The notes beneath the pieces were generated by a model. The model worked only from the letters and a program-made list of their open reading frames with translations. It made no database searches and was not told the origin of the DNA. A stretch of DNA of 64,000 nucleotides, taken from positions 1 through 64,000 of the forward strand of contig KN834789.1 of assembly GCA_000827265.1 (NCBI GenBank). The letters are read 5' to 3'. How positions within the stretch are numbered: the first letter of the stretch is position 1; the number at the start of each line of letters is the position of its first letter. The position numbers and the translations under genes were made by a program. Positions 59,107 through 64,000 of this stretch are shown in pieces. The DNA is from Collybiopsis luxurians FD-317 M1. Its lineage: Eukaryota; Basidiomycota; Agaricomycetes; Agaricales; Omphalotaceae.

Positions 59107-61376
59107 ATGTCGGCGAATGCATCAACTCCACTTTCTATCTTCGCTGAAATATCACAGGTGGTCTCTGGAATACCTGAAGATGAGGTATGGTTTCCCAGAA
59201 CATAATCTGCTTCTACTGCTTCTATATCAGTTGTTTCAATGATAATCTCTCAGTTATACTCGTCTATCGCTCCAAAAATCAGCGTCGAACGTATGCGTCC
59301 ATTAGCCAGCAGCTACATCCTTGGTATGGTACCGGATTTCATCCCCTACCTTGCGTTTTGCGGATATCCCTGTATCAAGTTGAGTTTCCCGAAAAAGTCC
59401 CTTCTGAAATCGTCCCCCCGGACCCCGTCGTTGTTGGACAGGAAAATCACGACCCCTCCGAAAAAGCTCTCATTGCGTTTAGTGTGCTTTGTCGAGGATG
59501 GACTGACCTTTTCAAAACCCAACCGCGTCTCACTGATTTCGTTATCAAAGCTTTACCGGGGTTGGTCAAATGGGGAATATATCTATGTAAACAGAGAATG
59601 GATTCGGATAAGGATGCCTCAAGAACCTGCGAATATGTGATAGGAACATTCGATCAGTTCCTCAACGTCCCAAAGGTTGAAACCGTTCTCCGTAAAAATA
59701 CACCAGGGATTTTCGAACTGACTATACGATATTGGATGAAAGCTTCCCAAGAGGACGTTCGTTCCGCGGCGGAATTTGTTCAGCGCCTTTTCCAAGAGAT
59801 CGCTTGGGATCAATTCAACGAACTAGGGAACGTTGGAAAGAACAACGAGAGACCGATAGAGATACCTGAAACTGCTCTTTCTCGTGTTCGCGCCTATCTC
59901 GCCAAAAACGACATCCATAACCTTCCCGCCGCCACAAATGTCTTATGCTCACTGATGCGACTCCCAGGACACTATTTCACCGACGCTTTATTGAACAGGA
60001 AGGTCGTCACATTGTATACGAACATCCTGGTCAAAATAACCAAGAAGTTCAATGCGCATCGAGAAGAACAAGGGAGGAACTACGATTGGTACTGCATGGC
60101 AGATTGTATACGCATCGCCGCGATCTCGCTGAGGTTTTCGTTGATTCGGAACACTGGTTTTCCCTATATTCGCGAGGCCTTGCGAGCGGGTCTGATACAG
60201 GGCCTTTGCGATTTGGCGCGGCACTTTGGTGATTTAGACCATCACCCCAAGAATGCATAAGGATTGTTTTATCGGAATGCCTGACGAGGGGTCTGGTTAT
60301 AGGATTTGTTGTGCGGATTTCCAACGACATGCTGAGGTCTGTGGAAAGCAAGAAGCAGGATGAGGGATTGAAACAGAGCTATCTATCAGAGCAATGGTCC
60401 ATGTACAAGAAGGTCATTCAAACTCGCGCGGATTTATTGGAGAAAGCCCCTGTCTCTGAAAAGCAGTCAACAAGGAGTTGTACTTGGGATGAGGTACGTA
60501 ATTTGATTGCTCAAAACCGACGGAATTTTTTACCTACGCTTCTACACGTCATGACACTACAGTGTACAACTCCTCCAACAAAGATGAAAGAACTCAAGCT
60601 GTGCAGTGGATGTCAATCCGCCTTGTATTGCTCAGAAGAATGTCAACGCAAACACTGGAAGGAACACAAGAGATATTGTCAATTGAAGCGGCAAGAGATT
60701 CAAGGCACACTCGTTCCATCTTCGTATTATCAACGATTGCCGTCTTACGACTTCTGCGCTGACCTCCAGAAAGAGAAACAGAGGATCTTCAAATGCTATT
60801 TCATCCGAACGATGTACAATACTTGCGCAACCTTTGTTCTGCAGATATCAAGGTCCATCTACCGCATCTCGAAGCGCTCGCTCGTCGGACGTGCCCAAAT
60901 GTCCCGGATGAGCAGCACGTGCTATGCCTCGACTACACCAATGCCGATATTCCAACGGGAACTTGCGGCCTAAAGGACCTGCGCACGTACAAGTTTGACG
61001 AAGGCGACGATCGAGCTGGCTGGGGCGACGGTGAGGATGAAAATGGACTTCGAGCGCAACAAAACGCGGAGCTGTTGAAGATTGTGCGAAGCAATCCGAA
61101 GGGATTTACTTTTATAAAGGTATCGTTCATTTTGGGAGAGTTTGTGAGTTGCCCTTGCTTTCGTTGTCCTCAAGGTGTTAATGGATCTTTATATAGGTCA
61201 TTCGACGCAACTTTATCCTTTCGGGCAACATGTTCGGCACAGGAATTCTAAGAGAGTTGACAGAGGAAGGAGATATTGGGAAATCAAAAGCGTGTCCAAA
61301 TTACAGAGAACGCTCAGATGCAGACTTTGTAGATGAACTATCAGCACTCGAGAAATTATTGGCTAGATCGAGGTAA
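59107..61376 (+). CDS. MYND-type zinc-finger protein
   Basis: ATG 59107 starts MSANASTPLSIFAEISQ. Exons join as PEDE-LYSSIAPKISVERMRPLAS, SYIL-VEFPEKVPSEIV, then a long helical domain (ALIAFSVLCRGWTDLF, AEFVQRLFQEIAWDQF, CIRIAAISLRFSLI). The MYND finger is in the exon after 60555: CTTPPTKMKELKLCSGCQSA, LYCSEECQRKHWKEHKRYC. Spacing of the seven Cys and one His fits MYND. The C-terminal part is VHLPHLEALARRTCPN, an acidic GWGDGEDENG, and RRNFILSGNMF. Agaricomycetes carry many such paralogs, of unknown role. The frame breaks at about 60235-60262 and again near 60750-60800; introns explain these only poorly. Stop 61374-61376. Confidence 0.7.
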
Positions 61377-61419
61377 ACTACAAACTTCACTAACTCTCCA
61401 TCCATGTAAGTACGTCACT

Positions 61420-62714
61420 TCAAGGCAGCTGAAGAGCCGGTGTTCTACCTCGAATATGCTCGATATCTACTGCCGGTATATCTATGCCAAAGTATTCTCG
61501 TAAAATATCGATCCTTTCCAGCTCTGTATGGAAGGTCTTTACAGTCTCTGAACGCGTGCCCACATGCCTCTTGAGCTCGTTCTTGTGCAGTCCCAGACGG
61601 CCCAGATAGCGAGACATCAGGGTCCCGTCCCAGCGCGGGATGCTTCCCGCAGAATACACATCGCCTTCTGATGAGTTAGCCTGAACGGGATAGTTTTCCT
61701 TGAACTCCTCCTCCATCTCTTCGTCGGTTAACCAAAAGCACCTTCCACAAACTATATTATCCACGAATAACGATTCTTTTGAGGACCACGCGCCCGTGTA
61801 TATACCGATGTTTGAAGATTCATAGTCCATAGTGAAAAATTCATCTTCTATGAAGGAATACATGATTCTTGAAGAAGCGGATTTGTCACCGTTTGACTCG
61901 CGCGATACGATGAGGCGCCATTCGACACCTGGGGGTTCCGTGGAATTGGGTGAACGAGCTGAGCAAACAAGATGTATTAAGCGAAGGAGACAAGACACTA
62001 GTATGCAAAAGCTCACCGAGACTCGACTCCGAGCGGGCTGTTTTCACTAAGGTATGCCATTCCGATGGAGTGGCACCTAAGACTTTTGCTCCGTGTTTCA
62101 AGAGAATAGGACGCGTCAAACACGACCCACCACCACTAGCGTCCACCATATAGGTGATGTTGCTATCGGGAATAGGTTGAACGAACAGAACTTCATGTAC
62201 GAAGGTTAGGAAACGAGGAGGTGTATCGGCATCTGCGGTATTGATCCTTCCTGCGCTGGAGTAGGCTCTGGATTTGGCGGTAAGTGAGGGGGAAAGGCGT
62301 AAGAGGAATGATTCTGACCTGTAGCCTAGAGCTCTGATCATCTGTAAGAAGAAGGTATTCATTCCGAAGCAGTAGGAGCCTTTGCCTTGGACTACGAGAC
62401 GCTGATACAAGGTAGGAAGACTGATATCCATAGAGTGATGACTCGTGCTGATAAAGTGGATAAATATGAGCGGTAAAGATCTAGATAGAAACCTACTAGT
62501 GCATGGCGGTATTTTCGAAAGCGAATGCGACGATTTGAAGACGAATGAGCAAGGATAGGTTGTCCAAGGTGGCTGGAAATTCACTGATGTTATCTGCAGA
62601 CCAATTTCCTGGATAATTTATGCGAGAAAGCCATTCTGATGCTTGTTTGCTGTCGTAGAGCGAAGGAACTGATTTAATCCATAGACCATCGCGGAGAAGA
62701 CCATCTTGCTGCAT
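61420..62714 (-). CDS. Arylamine N-acetyltransferase-like protein
   Basis: NAT enzymes move acetyl or other acyl groups from CoA to aromatic amines. The start is ATG 62714 (MQQDGLLRDGLWIKSV); a more upstream frame opens only with TTG. The fold's features are seen in order: SEWLSRINYP, LQIVAFAFENTAMH, LPTLYQRLVVQGKGSYCFGM (active cysteine in GxxC context), FLTFVHEVLFVQP (His) and YMVDASGGG (Asp), completing the Cys-His-Asp triad. A C-terminal domain with FFTMDYESSNIGIYTG and RWDGTLMSRYLGRLG follows, as in fungal NATs. The stop is at 61420-61422. It converges with the MYND gene (43 bases between stops) and diverges from ADE1 (49 bases between starts). Confidence 0.88.
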
Positions 62715-62763
62715 TCTGGACCGAGTTTGAGCCAATCTTCAGCGCTTGTTTACTTCCGTCATC
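62715..62763. promoter_or_regulatory. 49-base bidirectional promoter core, NAT / ADE1
   Basis: Only 49 bases separate the two ATGs, so both promoters must overlap or lie within the opposing gene. No TATA box is visible in it. Confidence 0.5.
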
Positions 62764-63848
62764 ATGGCCGCCCTAACAGACACTCATCTTCCTGATCTCC
62801 AATTAGTCTCAAGAGGAAAAGTCCGGGATATATACAGTACATCTTCTCAAGATCATTTGGTCTTCATCGCTACAGATCGTATATCCGCATACGATGTTAT
62901 CTTGAAAAATGTACGTTGCTCGTGAAGGACTCGGAAGAAATTTCATAACCGGTAGGGTAGGGTATTCCAGGCAAAGGGAAACTTCTTACTCAATTATCGT
63001 TATTCTGGTTCTCCAAGCTTGAACATGTCATTCCGAATCATTTCATAACTGCTGACATCGATGAAATGCCCCTGGAGGTTAGAAAATACAAGGATCAGCT
63101 CCAAGGTCGAGCAATGCTCGTGAAAAAAGCCAAAGTCGTTCCAATCGAGGCGATCGTGCGTGGATATATAACTGGTATGCTTCGAGTATCTCTGTTATAT
63201 TCGGCTAATGCGGTGCAGGTTCCGCTTGGTCTGAATACAAGAAATCTGGGACGGTCCATGGCATACCCTTTCCGCCTGGCCTCGTAGAATCACAAAAGCT
63301 ACCAGAACCCCTTTTGACTCCTTCAACCAAGGCTGAGCAAGGAGCCCACGATGAAAATATATCTCCTGAACAAGGTATCTCTGTCATCTTTGCCACAAAA
63401 ACTTTTATCAACAATATTCTTCTTTCGTTGTCAAGCCTCTCAACTCATTGGTGAAACGCTATACACTCAGATTTCTCAAGCGGCTCTCAGATTATACTCG
63501 GAAGCAGCCATCTATGCGCATTCAAAAGGCGTCATTCTAGCGGACACCAAGTTCGAATTTGGACTCGTGCCCTCGCCGAACGGAGACGGAGAAGCTTTGA
63601 TCTTGGTAGATGAACTTTTAACTCCGGATTCTTCGAGGTATTGGCCTTTGGAGGGTTACGAAGCTGGAAAGCCTCAGCCCAGCTTCGATAAACAGTATCT
63701 CAGGGATTGGATGGTTGGTGCTGGATTTAGAAAGGGTTTGGAGAGCGGTAGGGAAGGTGAGGAGGGACAAGGGTGGATTATTGAGGATTCTGTGGTTGAG
63801 GGTACCAAAAAACGATACGAAGAAGCGGTAACGTTGTTGACGAGTTAG
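62764..63848 (+). CDS. ADE1: SAICAR synthetase (ADE1)
   Basis: Phosphoribosylaminoimidazole-succinocarboxamide synthase couples CAIR and aspartate with ATP in purine synthesis. ATG 62764 gives [36 protein letters not shown], then [78 protein letters not shown] and [16 protein letters not shown], the full set of SAICAR synthetase motifs including the DTKFEFG signature. The end is [10 protein letters not shown] (stop 63846-63848). Length is about 310 residues, as in yeast. Introns are short. It is divergent from the NAT gene. Confidence 0.95.
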
Positions 63849-64000
63849 CTGTTTACTTTATTCGTATGTTATTCTATATAGACACTTCCGGCTGTTAGAA
63901 TATCGTCCATGCTGGAGATGCTCATTCATTCAAAGGCGCCCATATCTGAAGTGTCGATATTGAGATGAGTTCCCACACAAACCTTGATCACGAACTATCA
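63849..64000. other. ADE1 3' flank
   Basis: The last 150 bases after the ADE1 stop contain no supported feature. Confidence 0.4.

Overview
The window is nuclear DNA of a filamentous basidiomycete, most likely an Agaricomycete that decays wood or litter. Genes are dense and lie on both strands. Most are broken by many introns of about 45-70 nt with fungal GT...CTNA(C/T)...AG signals. The gene set includes fungal-specific families: a Zn2Cys6 regulator, an agaricomycete-type single-pass membrane protein, a MYND protein, tandem GH7 cellobiohydrolases and a DUF4238-kinase fusion. No tRNA, rRNA, CRISPR array or intact transposon was recognised. All introns were placed by eye from splice signals, reading frame and family conservation.

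Layout. 1-1611: short direct repeats, a doubtful gene fragment and a promoter. 1612-3146: secreted LEA-like protein. 3347-6781: Rap1-type telomere protein (Myb), convergent with an F-box protein (6914-8850, minus). 9192-12499 (minus): Zn2Cys6 transcription factor. 13922-16541 (minus): Erf2-type DHHC palmitoyltransferase. 16796-18590 (minus): soluble fumarate reductase, divergent from the CoA-synthesis enzyme PPAT (18826-19926). 20923-23043 and 24446-26251: two tandem GH7 cellobiohydrolases, only the first with a CBM1. 26600-27131: SNU13. 27319-28354: UBC9. 28530-29851: conserved fungal protein of unknown function. 29955-31579 (minus): GPI14/PIG-M mannosyltransferase. 31692-32617 (minus): SAR1. 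33180-36146: DUF4238-TKL-like kinase fusion. 37035-41305 (minus): Boi/Pob1-type SH3-SAM-PH scaffold. 42403-43245: mitoribosomal mS38/COX24. 43856-44371 (minus): small zinc-ribbon-like protein with a bacterial-looking core. 44633-46232 (minus): ASA1. 46638-47336 (minus): GMF. 47480-50021: MFS transporter. 50530-52911: phospholipase B. 53094-54650 (minus): inositol polyphosphate 5-phosphatase. 54750-55584 (minus): beta-carbonic anhydrase. 55899-57041 (minus): ribosomal protein L7. 57597-58916: single-pass membrane protein. 59107-61376: MYND protein. 61420-62714 (minus): arylamine N-acetyltransferase, divergent from ADE1 (62764-63848).

Most of the window is housekeeping sequence: secretion (SAR1), GPI anchoring, lipid signalling and polarity (5-phosphatase, Boi/Pob1, GMF), splicing and translation (SNU13, L7, mS38), SUMO, CoA and purine synthesis, telomeres and PIKK assembly (ASA1). 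The accessory part is the 20.9-26.3 kb cellulase pair. Its paralogs differ in domain content, in intron presence and in intron position at the catalytic motif, and they share a near-identical tract that runs through an intron. Other points worth a second look are the DUF4238-kinase fusion, the intronless zinc-ribbon gene, an in-frame stop inside a signal peptide, and a frame break in the MYND gene. I found no convincing wholly new multi-gene system.
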